From Chimonanthus salicifolius (taxonomy: Eukaryota > Streptophyta > Magnoliopsida > Laurales > Calycanthaceae): a DNA stretch of 64,000 nt. Below are positions 1 through 9,446 of the stretch, one piece after another; within the stretch, counting starts at the first letter, position 1; every line of letters starts with the position of its first letter. Below the pieces are notes generated by a model that was not told the DNA's origin, did not search any database, and saw only the letters and a list, made by a program, of their open reading frames with translations. The stretch lies in assembly GCA_013350335.1 (NCBI GenBank), contig CM023541.1, forward strand, positions 61,941,413 to 62,005,412, written 5' to 3'. A program made the translations under genes and the position numbers.

Positions 1-58
1 TATGTATAAATAACTCTTTCTACACATTAATGAGAGATGAGATTACTCGATTCTTACA
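1..58 (+). repeat. 5' LTR of the copia element (3' end only)
   Basis: These bases match 5260-5317 of the 3' LTR, including TATAAATAACTCTTTCTACA, and end in CA immediately before the primer-binding site. The rest of the LTR lies outside the window. Confidence 0.9.
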
Positions 59-71
59 TGGTATCGCGAGC
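59..71 (+). other. Primer-binding site of the copia element
   Basis: TGGTATCGCGAGC follows the LTR terminus directly. It is a slightly mutated form of TGGTATCAGAGC, the usual plant site complementary to the 3' end of initiator tRNA-Met. Confidence 0.8.
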
Positions 72-1016
72 TTAGGTTCGATGATTCCTTGTGACGCTTC
101 CCTTTGTGTCTCTCTTCTCAGCCATCGCTCCTGCAATCGATTAGCTTTGTTCCTCTTCTCTCCGTCTACCCCCGTGTTGCATGATCTGTCTCTGATTTGG
201 TTGGTCTCAAATTTGGCATTCTACGACGCTCGGCTTTGCGCAGGAACACACCTGCAACCGCTGCACCCTGCTTTTGGATCTTCTTTTATAGATCTGACAT
301 GAGAATCCCTCTTTTGGTTCTCTGCAAGCCAGCCTTCTCTGTTCAGATCCACAATACAGGGCAGATTCTTGTGCCTTCGCCTCTTCTGTTGCCACTCAGA
401 CCCGATCTCCTCCGCTGTTGGTTCTTGGCCCTTGTTCAGTTTCCAGTCCTTACTAGAGATTCCGGCACTGTTTCAGTCTTGTTTGCTCGTCGATCGTCTC
501 CTCCTTTGTTGCCCACTGTTGTTCGCTGTCTACCCCTGCTTGCAACGAGAGCTTGCCGCTTTCACATCCAGATTTGAGACCAGATCTCTGCAAACAACTC
601 ATGTTGCTTCGCCCATCAGACTTCGTCGACCATCACTTGGAGTTTGCATCGTCGGCAGACTCTCCACTGGTGTTTGGATTCCGTTGTTGCTCCGATCTCG
701 TTTGGTTTCACTTTTTTTACCAGCAACTTGTTTATCTCCTTGCACCGGAGAGAAAGTGACCGAAACACTCTGGTTCTATGGACTTCAGCTTAGATTTGAA
801 GTTGTTGGTTTGGGTTGAGTCTCGGTACAGTGAAATACAACAATACTAACTTATTGCTGGTTGGTGTGGTGACTTCGGTGCCGTGTGCCAATTGGTGAAG
901 AAAAAAAAAAGTGACTCAGCACTCAGATTTCGAGGCAACCAGTCATAGTTTGTTCCTAAGCAGCCACCACTACTCCATCAAATTTCTTAGAAATACAGTT
1001 TTAAAGCCTATTCATA
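72..1016 (+). other. Untranslated leader of the copia element
   Basis: About 950 bases lie between the primer-binding site and the gag start. Short open frames here match nothing I recognise and look like chance frames in C- and T-rich sequence. A run of ten A residues lies at 901-910. Confidence 0.6.
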
Positions 1017-2180
1017 ATGGCTGGTGAACGTGACGATTCCCTACAGGCAATCAGTGTCAAATTAAATGACAGTAACTATACTTATTGGGCCTATGTGATG
1101 AGAAATTTTTTGACTGGAAAGAACATGTGGGGTTACATCTCTGATGCTATTGTCGCTCCAACGAATACGACGGTAGGTACTTATGCCCAATCATTGGTTA
1201 CTTGGAACACAAATAATTCCAAAATCATCACTTGGATCAACAACTCAGTTGAACTCTCCATTGGTATGTAACTTGCAAAGTTCTCTACAGCCAAATCAAT
1301 TTGGGATCACTTGGAACGGTTGTATAAGCAGTCCAACTTTGCTAAACGATATCAAGTCGAGAATGACATTCGCATGGTCCGACCGGAAGATATGAGCATT
1401 CAACAGTTTTATTCGGTTATGACTATCTTTTGGGATCAACTTGCATTAACAGAACCTGCAGCCCTTAGTTCCAATGACATTTATTGCACTTATAGAGAAG
1501 AAGGGCGGCTTGTTCAATTTTTGAAGGCTCTTCGAGATGATTTTGAAGCACTATGGGGCTCTATTCTTCATCATAGTCCCCTTCCCTTTGTTGTTGCAGT
1601 ATCTCATGAACTTTTAGCTGAAGAAGTTCGCTTCAAGTCTCACTCAAGCAATAGTATTCTCTCTCTGCCCAGCCAGACTGTTTTGGTAGTGCCATACAAG
1701 TCTTCATCTACTTCACAGACTTGACAGCGCCAAGGTGGGAGAGTTGCTCCCGATCTTTGCAGTTACTGCAAGCAGAAGGGTCATTGGAAGTCACAATGTC
1801 TCGTGTTATTCAAAAAACAGCAACCACTAGTGCCACCACCCAAGCAGCATCGCACAACCACAGTTGTCCCGTCTGGGATTGAGGCCTTACCTTATACTCC
1901 TTTCTTGTCCACTCTTGTAGACCAGTTACATAAACTCATTTCTTCTCACCAGCCTAATGCATTATCTACTGTTTCTCTCTCTATAGGTTTGCCTCCTTCC
2001 GCTTCTTCAGGTATTTCTCCTTCCACCTAGGTCTTTGACTCCGGAGCCACTCATCATATGTCTAATGATATTTCTTTGTTTACATCCTTATCTCCCTCAT
2101 CCTCATCTGTTTTTGTGCTAACTGTCAATGGTAGTCCTATGCACTTAGCTGGTGTTGGCTCTATTATATCTTCTCCATTA
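1017..2180 (+). pseudogene. Copia gag and protease region, broken
   Basis: The start at 1017 gives MAGERDDS, then a conserved gag opening (VKLNDSNYTYW, MRNFLTGKNMWGYI). All pieces to about 2180 share one frame and are separated only by stops: TAA at 1269, where CAA is expected, TGA at 1722, and TAG at 2028, where TGG is expected before the protease. A CCHC zinc knuckle, CSYCKQKGHWKSQC, lies near 1761-1799. It would package RNA in the particle. The protease active site FDSGATHHM starts at 2034. A frameshift near 2180 separates this part from the integrase frame. Two of the three stops fit a single C-to-T or G-to-A change. Confidence 0.9.
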
Positions 2181-3625
2181 TATCCTCTAATGTTTATTCC
2201 ATCCCTCATCTCACTTTGAATTTGATTTCTATCAGTCAGTTATGTGATTCTGGGTATGTTGTTCACTTTTCTCCCACTTCATGTTTTATGCAGGATCCTC
2301 ATTCCAAGAGACTGATTGGGACCGGCCGTAGAGAGGGAGGATTATATGTGTTACAGCATCTTCGTCTTCCTAATGTCGCTGCGTCTTCAATTGATTTGTC
2401 ATCTTTTCGCTTGAGTCCATATTCATCTAGCTTTTACTTGTGGCTTTCTCGTTTTTGTCACATTTCTAGTTTTTGTTTACAGTACTTAGTCTCTACAGGA
2501 GCTTTTGGAAATTTGCATTGTAATTCAATTTCTGATTGCAGTGGTTGTAAACTTGCAAAGTTTTCTGCATTACCTTTTAATAAAAGTTCATCTATATCTC
2601 TTGCTCCTTTTGATTTAATTCATTCTGATGTGTGGGGACCCACTCCTATTACCACCAAAGAAGGGTTCCAATATTATGTTTCATTTATTGATGATTACTC
2701 TCGCTATTGTTGGGTTTATCTAATGAAACGACGTTCTGAATTTTTTACCATTTTCATAACTTTTTGTGCATTTATTCGTACTCAATTCTCTGCTACCATT
2801 AAATGCTTTAGAGGTGATTTGGGTGGAGAATATACCTCTAGTGATTTCTCAAATTTGTTTGCCTCGGATGAGACTATTCATCAGTTCTCCTGTACTGACA
2901 CTCCCGAGCAGAATGGGGTTGTAGAAAGAAAGCATCGGCACATTCTTGAAACTGCTCACTCCATATTACTCTCTGCAAGTGTTCCTAGCATCTTTTGGGG
3001 AGAAACGGTTCTCACCGCCACTTATGTCATTAACAGAATTCATTCTGCCGTCACTTCTGGGAAATCTCCATTTGAAAGGCTATATGGTTCAATTCCTGAC
3101 TATTTCTCCTTGAAAGTTTTTTGTTGTACATGTTTTGTTCTTCGTCCTCATCGTGAGCGCACCAAATTATCTGTACGCTCTTCTCTGTGTGTTTTTCTTG
3201 GTTACAATGAGGGTCAGAAGGGATATCACTGTTATGATCATTGTGCACAGAAATTATATGTTTTCCGTCATGTTGTTTTTCTTGAACATATTCCTTTTTA
3301 TTCTATTCCCTCTAGTTCTAGTACTGTTACTCAATCTGAGTTCCTATACATTGATCCTTTCTCTCATATTGATGATGTATCTGTGTCTGATAATGTGTCT
3401 GCATTGCCTAACTCTCTCTCTTCTATTTCTCTTCCTCTAGTTGAAGTTGTGCCCTCTGCAGATATTACTCTTCTGTCTCCTTCGGCTAACTCTCCTTCGA
3501 CCTCTGATAATGTGGATCTTGTTCCTTCTCGCTATCCTTCGCGCGTTCGTAAGCCTCCTAATCGCTTTGGATACTCTCCTGACGATTTTAGTTATTCTTT
3601 TATTCTACTTTGTTTTCTTCGTTTC
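2181..3625 (+). pseudogene. Copia integrase region, broken
   Basis: An open frame to 3703 starts after the frameshift near 2180. It contains the pre-integrase zinc region (CSGCKLAKFSALPF), then the DDE core: the first Asp in HSDVWGP, the second in the degenerate CFRGDLGGEY (usually RSDNGGEY), and the Glu in TPEQNGVVERKHR. The first zinc-binding His appears lost: LWLSRFCH where LWHSRLGH is usual. The frame runs out near 3600, where it slips into the reverse transcriptase frame. The C-terminal part (SVRSSLCVFLGY, followed by a Ser-rich linker and RYPSRVRKPP) is typical of plant copia. Confidence 0.9.
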
Positions 3626-5177
3626 TCACTTCCATTCATTCTTTATCTGAACCAATCTCCTATAAGGAGGCTATTTGTGATCCTCTTTGGCAACAGGTTA
3701 TGAATGAAAAGCTTTCTGCATTGGCTAAGATTGGCACATGGACCTTGGTACCTCTTCCTCCAGACAAATATGCAATTGGCTGCAAATGGGTGTATAAGAT
3801 TAAGACCAAGTCTGATGGTTCTGTGGAGCGTTATAAAGCCCGATTAGTTGCTAAGGGTTTTGCACAAGAATATGGCATTGACTACGAGGAGACTTTTGCC
3901 CCTGTGGCAAAAATGACTTCTATTCGCACTTTAATTGATGTTGCCTCCGTTCGTAAGTGGAGTTTGTCGCAGTTGGATCTTAAAAATGCATTTTTGAATG
4001 GAGATCTCTCTAAAGAAATATATATGATTCCTCCTCCTGGTGTTTCTTATAATCAAGGGGAAGTCTGCAGACTTCAAAAGGCGTTATATGGTCTCAAACA
4101 GGCACCTCATTCTTGGTTTGAGAAGTTCTCCACAACAATTGGTTCTCTTGGCTTTCAAGCTAGTCCACATGACTCAGCCTTCGTTGTTCGTTCCACCTCC
4201 GGAGGTAGTATTCTCCTGTTACTGTATGTTGATGGCATGATTTTGACTGTTGATGATCTTGAGGGCATTGCACAATTGAAGGCACAATTACACAAACAAT
4301 TTGAAATGAAAGATTTGGGGCCCTTGCGATACTTTCTTGGAATAGAAGTTGTCTTTTCTCCCAAAGGTTACCTTCTCTCTCAATCGAAGCATGTTACAGA
4401 TGTTCTTCAGAGAGCCCGTATCATTGATACCAAACCAGTTGCAACTCTATTAGAGATTAATATTCATTATACTTCATTTGATGGTGTGCCTTTAGCTGAT
4501 CCTACACTATATCGCACTGTTGTTGGTAGCATGGTCTATCTCACCATTACGCAACCTGACATCGCCTATGTAGTTCATATTGTCAGTCAGTTTATCTCCT
4601 CACCTACCACTGTTCATTGGGCCGCTGTTGTTCGTATTTTGGGGTATGTTCATGGCACTTTATATCAGAGTTTGTTACTTCCTTCGACATCTAGCTTGGA
4701 GCTCCATGCCTTCTCTGATGCTGGATGGGCGGGTGATTCGTCTAATTGCAAATCGACTAAGGGCTTTTGTGTCCTTCTTAGTAACTTTCTCATTTCTTGG
4801 AAAAGCAAAAAGTAGGATGTTGTTGCTCGTTCATCTGCCGAGACTGATATCAAGCTATGGCCCCTACCACTGCTGAGATTGTTTGGCTTCGCTGGTTACT
4901 TGCAGATATGGGCGTCTCTCTTTCTGCTCCCACACCTATGTATTGTGACAACAAGAGTGCTATTCAAATAGCACATAACATTGTTTTCCATGAGTGCACC
5001 AAGCACATTGAGTTAGATTGCCACTTTGTGCGCCAACATCTTCAGCTTGGCACGATTTCTCTCCTGTTTGTGTCTTCTGCTCTGCAGCTAGCTAACTTCT
5101 TCACGAAGTCCTACACTATTGCACGCTTTACATTTCTTCTTAGTAAACTCTCGATGCTTAATGTTGTCGCCTCATGA
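3626..5177 (+). pseudogene. Copia reverse transcriptase and RNase H, catalytic residue lost
   Basis: The conserved copia reverse transcriptase landmarks are present: GCKWVYKIK, YKARLVAKGFAQ, DYEETFAPVAKM, QLDLKNAFLNGDL and ALYGLKQAP. The catalytic YVDD box reads YVDG at about 4226-4237, so the second Asp is Gly. RNase H follows (HAFSDAGWAGD, then WKSKK). A TAG at 4813 replaces an expected CAG, and a frameshift near 4850 moves the last part (VWLRWLLADMG, YCDNKSAI, HTKHIELD-like) to another frame, which ends at 5177. Confidence 0.92.
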
Positions 5178-5190
5178 GTTTGAGGGCAGT
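5178..5190 (+). other. Polypurine tract of the copia element
   Basis: A G-rich purine stretch (TTTGAGGGCAG) sits just before the TG start of the 3' LTR, where plus-strand priming occurs. Confidence 0.7.
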
Positions 5191-5317
5191 TGTTAAAAAT
5201 TTATTTTACTATATATTCTTAGGGTAATTTAGTCCTTTATTAATTTGGGTTTTAGGGTTGTGTTATAAATAACTCTTTCTACACATTAATGAGATATGAG
5301 ATTACTCGATTCGTACA
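5191..5317 (+). repeat. 3' LTR of the copia element, 127 bp
   Basis: The repeat starts TGTTAAAAAT and ends GATTCGTACA, with canonical TG and CA ends. It contains TTATAAATAA, a possible TATA box. Its last 58 bases match window positions 1-58. The length is short, as in several plant copia lineages. Confidence 0.9.
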
Positions 5318-7078
5318 GAGATAAATAGAGTTGTATCATTGAGACTATGTAAAACCAACATTGATACTAAATGTATGGAATTTGTACCAAGCTCATGAAG
5401 CTTGGTTAAGGCCATAAAGAGCACATCGTAGACGACAGACTTAATGAAGACAATGAAGAAGGCCAGGAGGAGGCTTCATATGGACTTCTTATTGAAGATC
5501 TCCATTTAAGAAAGCACTTTTGACATCCATTTGATAAAGTGGCCATTAATTGATTGCAACAACAAAAATGAGAGTCCAAACATGTCATTTTAGCAACTGG
5601 AGCAAATGTTTCCTCATAATCAATGCCATATTCTTAATTAAAACCTTTAGCCATCACACGAGCTTTAGACTACAGAGCCATCAGAGCGAGTTTTGACTCT
5701 AAAGATCCAATTATAGCCAATTGTCTCCTTACCATTAGGAAACATAATTAAATCCCATGTATGGTTGCATTCCAAAGCATTGAGCTTCTCATTCATGACA
5801 ACTTTCTAGTGAGGAATGTTGGAGGCTTCGGTATATGATGATGTTCATATAGAGAATGAATAGAACCAAGAAAAGACTGATATGAGGAAGAAAAACAAGT
5901 ATTATAATCACGAACCCTAACAAATGGTTGTCGAGTGCGAGAAGGACACCTTCATTCAGGAGGATCAACAGTGTCAGAAGTAGAAGGAGGGTGCAGAGAG
6001 GGATGGTCTACGTGCTGAACAACTACTGTATCAAAGAAGAAATGAATATCATCTTGGGAAGATGAGGTTATCTAAGAAGGTGCATTATCAGAAAAAAGGA
6101 TAAACTAAAATAGGATTATTTGATAAAGAGAACTAAGAAGTTTGTTTAATGGAGTAGTAAGGGAAATCTTCTAAAAATGGAACATGTTGAGAAATGTGAA
6201 GTTTATTGTTAACTAGATTATCACATTAATAAACCTTTTGTCCAATATCATAACTAAGGAAAATACATAAAACTAAACGAGGAGAAAGTTTGGTCATTCA
6301 TTAGTGGGAAGAAGCACAAAACAAGAGCAGCCGAGCACACAAACATGGTTATAAGTAGGTTGAACACCAAAGAGTCGTTCACAAGGAGAGATTCGAGCCG
6401 TAATAGAGGAGGGAATGCAATTAAGAGATACACAATAGTAAGAACTGCTTCACCCCAAAATTCATTAGGAGCAGAAGATTATAACAATAAAGACCTATTA
6501 GTATCAGCAATACCATTCTATTCAAGTGTAGACGAGATAATTGATGTAAGGGTCCTTCAGATTTTTAAAGATTTAAGAAGTCAATAATTTTGTTTTCTCC
6601 ACTAGAATAAGATCGAATAGATATGGTTTTGGAAGAGAATTGAGTTTTAACTATCACGTTGAAACTAGAATATATTTGAAAAATTTTGGAACAATTTCTC
6701 ATAAGACACACCCAACAATAGTGTGAATAACCATCGATAAAAGAAACATAGTAAAGGAGCCTTATTTGGTTTGAAGTGGGCAGGACCCCATACATCAGAA
6801 TGAATAAGTGCAAAGGGTTCAGTAGCAGAAGATATGTTTCTATTGAATGGAAGTGCAGAGAATTTTCCAAGCTTGCATCCGAGGCAATCAGAAATGTTTG
6901 AAATAGAGACATTAACAATATACCGGTGGGTTAAAGGTGACCTAATCCAGAATGCCATAAATGAAATTTAGAGAAAGAATTATTTAAATTAAGACTTAGA
7001 GCGTAATGGGAGGATTTTTTAGGGTAAGAGAGGGAATCCTAGAGATGTATTTGAGATGACGAAATGACAGATTATTGG
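5318..7078 (-). mobile_element. Copia pol fragment, reverse strand, heavily decayed
   Basis: On the minus strand, reading from about 7010 down to 5400, there is a pre-integrase and integrase segment (LWHSGLGH; SDCLGCKLGKFSALPF; LIHSDVWGP; YYVSFIDGYSHYCWV), then the integrase C-terminal region, then the start of the reverse transcriptase (the counterparts of YGIDYEETFAPVAKM and AFLNGDL are seen around 5450-5640 in shifting frames). It is closely related to the plus-strand copia element, sharing the CKLGKFSALPF motif, but is broken by many frameshifts and stops. No LTRs are attached. The rest of the reverse transcriptase is missing at the 5318 junction. Confidence 0.85.
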
Positions 7079-7082
7079 TTGG

Positions 7083-7395
7083 TTGTCCGTGTGTAAAGAA
7101 TTTCAGGGTTTAGCTCCAAAAGATTTTTATTTGTCTTGGGATCGATATATGAAAGGGGTTGGTAGAGTTAGCAACCGTTCAGTTAAGTGGGTAGCGTCTC
7201 CCGTAGAATCATGTAAATTCAATATTGATGGTACAGCTAGGGCAAACCTAAGCCGGCATGAAATGGTGGAGTGTTTCACGATAATAGGGGCAGAATGTTT
7301 GCCGCTTTTTTCGAATCAATAGGGTCAATGGAATCAAACGAGGGTGAACTGAGAGCAATTAGGAAAGCACTTCATATAATAGCCGGATTTTTAAT
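7083..7395 (+). pseudogene. LINE-type RNase H (RVT_3-like) remnant
   Basis: The frame from 7083 contains VKWVASPVESCKFNIDGTAR, which matches the usual opening of the RNase H-like domain in plant L1-type LINEs and related proteins (W-x-P-P-x-G-x-x-K-x-N-x-D-G). After a frameshift near 7296 the next frame continues as FESIGSMESNEGELRAIRKAL, holding the catalytic Glu region (NEAELRA in the family). I see no LINE reverse transcriptase upstream and no poly-A tail, so this is an internal scrap. Confidence 0.65.
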
Positions 7396-7951
7396 GCAAT
7401 AAATATATTGGCTATTATTTATTTTAATTGTTAAAAATTAAGATTCATAGATGTAATGGATGTTTAATGAATAAGAATTGGGGCAATGGCCCAAGTATGG
7501 TCCAATGGATCATGGATAGGATTAATTCTATTTAATTGGGTCAATGTGATCAATTGGGTCAAGATGGATTGATGTTTTGGGTAAATGGGTAAGGAATGGA
7601 TTTAATCGGGTCATGGACCCAATTAAGATCAAAGGCATGGGGTCCACCTCATCAAGTGAGGTGGCAAGTGTATGTGGTAATATCAAAGTGGCATAGCCAG
7701 GTGGGACCCAAGTCCACCTCATCAAGTGAGGTGGCGTGTGGACTAAGGCACATGTGGGGCCGGGCACCATGGTTAACTTGGTCAACCATGGGTGAGTTCA
7801 AAGGTGAGTCCAAAAGGATTAAGTGAGGTGAGTGGAGTTAAGGAATTAATTTAATTTAGAAGAAATCCAAGTGCTTGAGTTAGGAGTTGAGTTTCATTTA
7901 AATGAAGTGAGTTGAATGGGTGGTGAGTCACATGGAAGATGAAAAGATGGA

Positions 7952-8265
7952 GTGAGTCAAAGGGGAGGTGGAGGGTTTCCATCTCATGGAAACCACTAGC
8001 CACCAAAACCGTTGGAGAGGGTGTGTGTGCCATGTGTGAGGCATGCATCCACTTAGTGAGTCAAAGGGGAGGTGGAGGGTTCCATCTCAATGGAAACCAC
8101 TAGCCACCAAAACCGTTGGAGAGGGTGTGTGTGCCATGTGTGAGGCATGCATCCACTTAGTGAGTCAAAGGGGAGGTGGAGGGTTCCATCTCAATGGAAA
8201 CCACTAGCCACCAAAACCGTTGGAGAGGGTGTGTGTGACATGTGGAAGGCATGCACCCTCTTGGT
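7952..8265 (+). repeat. Three tandem copies of a 104-bp unit in the outer LTR
   Basis: Units start at 7952, 8056 and 8160 with GTGAGTCAAAGGGGAGG. They run through a small inverted repeat (GGTTTCCAT, ATGGAAACC) and the phrase ACCAAAACCGTTGGAGAGGG. The first two are nearly identical, and the third diverges near its end. Confidence 0.93.
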
Positions 8266-8828
8266 TAGTCAAGGGACTCATGGGGAAGACTCCACATTGA
8301 TGAGGGTGGTTGGAGGTGGAGTCTTACCCAAGGAACCCTAAGACAAGATGGAAAGCTAACTCTTCATCTCATTCACTCTCTCTCTCTCTAGCTCTCCCTT
8401 GGCCGACCCTCTCACAAGACAAGGAAAAGACAGAGTTTTCCATCTCAACTCCTCTCCCTCTCACCAAAAACCCTAGGGCCGACCTCTCTCCAAGACAAGA
8501 AAACAATTAAAGTTTTCTCCCATTCTCTCCTCCTCTCCCTCTCTCAAATCTTCTCCTTGGCCAAACCCTCTCTTAGGGTTTTCATCTTAAAACCTTTCCC
8601 TCTCAAGCAACACTCTTTGGGCGAACATCAAGGAGGAGAAAGAAAAACTAAGGAAGGAAAAGAACGGAGGAGCAAGGAGGAATGAAAGAAAAATGAGGAG
8701 TCGCGGAATCGGTATGTATGGTTTATTAATTAAAGGGAGGTCAAGGGAACATTCCATATAGATTGAAAATGGTTGGCCAAAATGTTAGAGGTCATAGATT
8801 TAAGATCCATTCAAAGAAAGACACAATG

Positions 8829-9446
8829 AGGTTTGGCCATGTTGTATGGCCGAACCCCATCAAGTGATAAACATGTCGGATGTAAAATACCTATGAGATG
8901 GGTTGAACAAATGAATGGTGATTAGGGTTACCTATATGATTAATGGATATGGTTAAGGACAATATGTATATATGGCTTATGACAACATGCATGGTTAAAA
9001 TGATCAAAGAACATGGTTCGGCCCTTGCATGGCCGAACCCTAATCTTGTTATGCATAAGGACCTCATGTATGTTCAATATGAGGAATGGAGAATGATCAA
9101 AGATCATGGTCTGGCCTTTGCATGGCCAAACCCTAGATTTTTTGTATAAGTACCATTAAGGACAAAACGGAATTGGATGAGGTTCGGCCATGATGTATGG
9201 CCGAACCCCATCAAATGATCTAATCATAGATATGTAGATTTAAGAGGAAATGATGGACCATAGGATTCGGCCATGTTGTATGGCCGAACCCCATGGAAGT
9301 ATGTTAGTGATTTTAATGGGTTTTAAAGGATGAAAATGATGGAAGTATGTTAGTGATTTTAAAAGGATTATAAATGTTGTAGATGATTTAAAATGAGGAG
9401 ATGATGAAGAACAATGGACCATGGGTTCGCCATGTTGTATGGCCGA
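8829..9446 (+). repeat. Hairpin field of the outer LTR, left part
   Basis: Inverted repeats with arms close to GGTTCGGCCAT and ATGGCCGAACC lie near 8829, 9015, 9108, 9179, 9262 and 9423. The last is interrupted at 9446 by the Gypsy insertion. Two (9015, 9108) have the shortened spacer variant CCTTGCATGGCC. Confidence 0.9.

Larger units (their letters stand above)
1..5317 (+). mobile_element. Ty1/copia LTR retrotransposon, decayed, 5' LTR truncated by window edge
   Basis: The order of parts is 5' LTR end, primer-binding site, leader, gag with a CCHC knuckle, aspartic protease, integrase, reverse transcriptase, RNase H, polypurine tract and 3' LTR. Protease and integrase lie before the reverse transcriptase, which is the copia order. 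The 58 bases of 5' LTR in the window match the end of the 3' LTR with several substitutions and a small indel, so the insertion is old. The polyprotein is broken by at least four in-frame stops (1269, 1722, 2028, 4813) and three frameshifts (about 2180, 3600-3640 and 4850). The second catalytic Asp of the reverse transcriptase is lost. The element cannot be autonomous. I see no 5' flank, so its target duplication cannot be checked. Confidence 0.95.
7451..9446 (+). repeat. Outer chromovirus LTR, left part, split by the Gypsy element
   Basis: This piece resembles the LTRs of the Gypsy element inserted into it. It has the same order of parts: a head rich in AATTGGGTCAA-like phrases, a repeated hairpin block (7952-8265), a CT-rich block with GGCCGACC phrases (8370-8640), the phrase GCGGAATCGGTA (8704-8715), then a field of TTCGGCC hairpins. 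It ends at the GCCGA target site (9442-9446) and resumes at 24309. The left boundary is uncertain: no TGTAACACC start is visible, and 7451 is my best guess. Confidence 0.75.

Noticed and set aside
30..818. Several overlapping frames in the copia leader
   Set aside because: They lie between the primer site and gag, overlap each other in different frames and have no recognisable domain.
3626..4815. Functional copia reverse transcriptase
   Set aside because: The catalytic box reads YVDG, and the polyprotein is split by stops and frameshifts.
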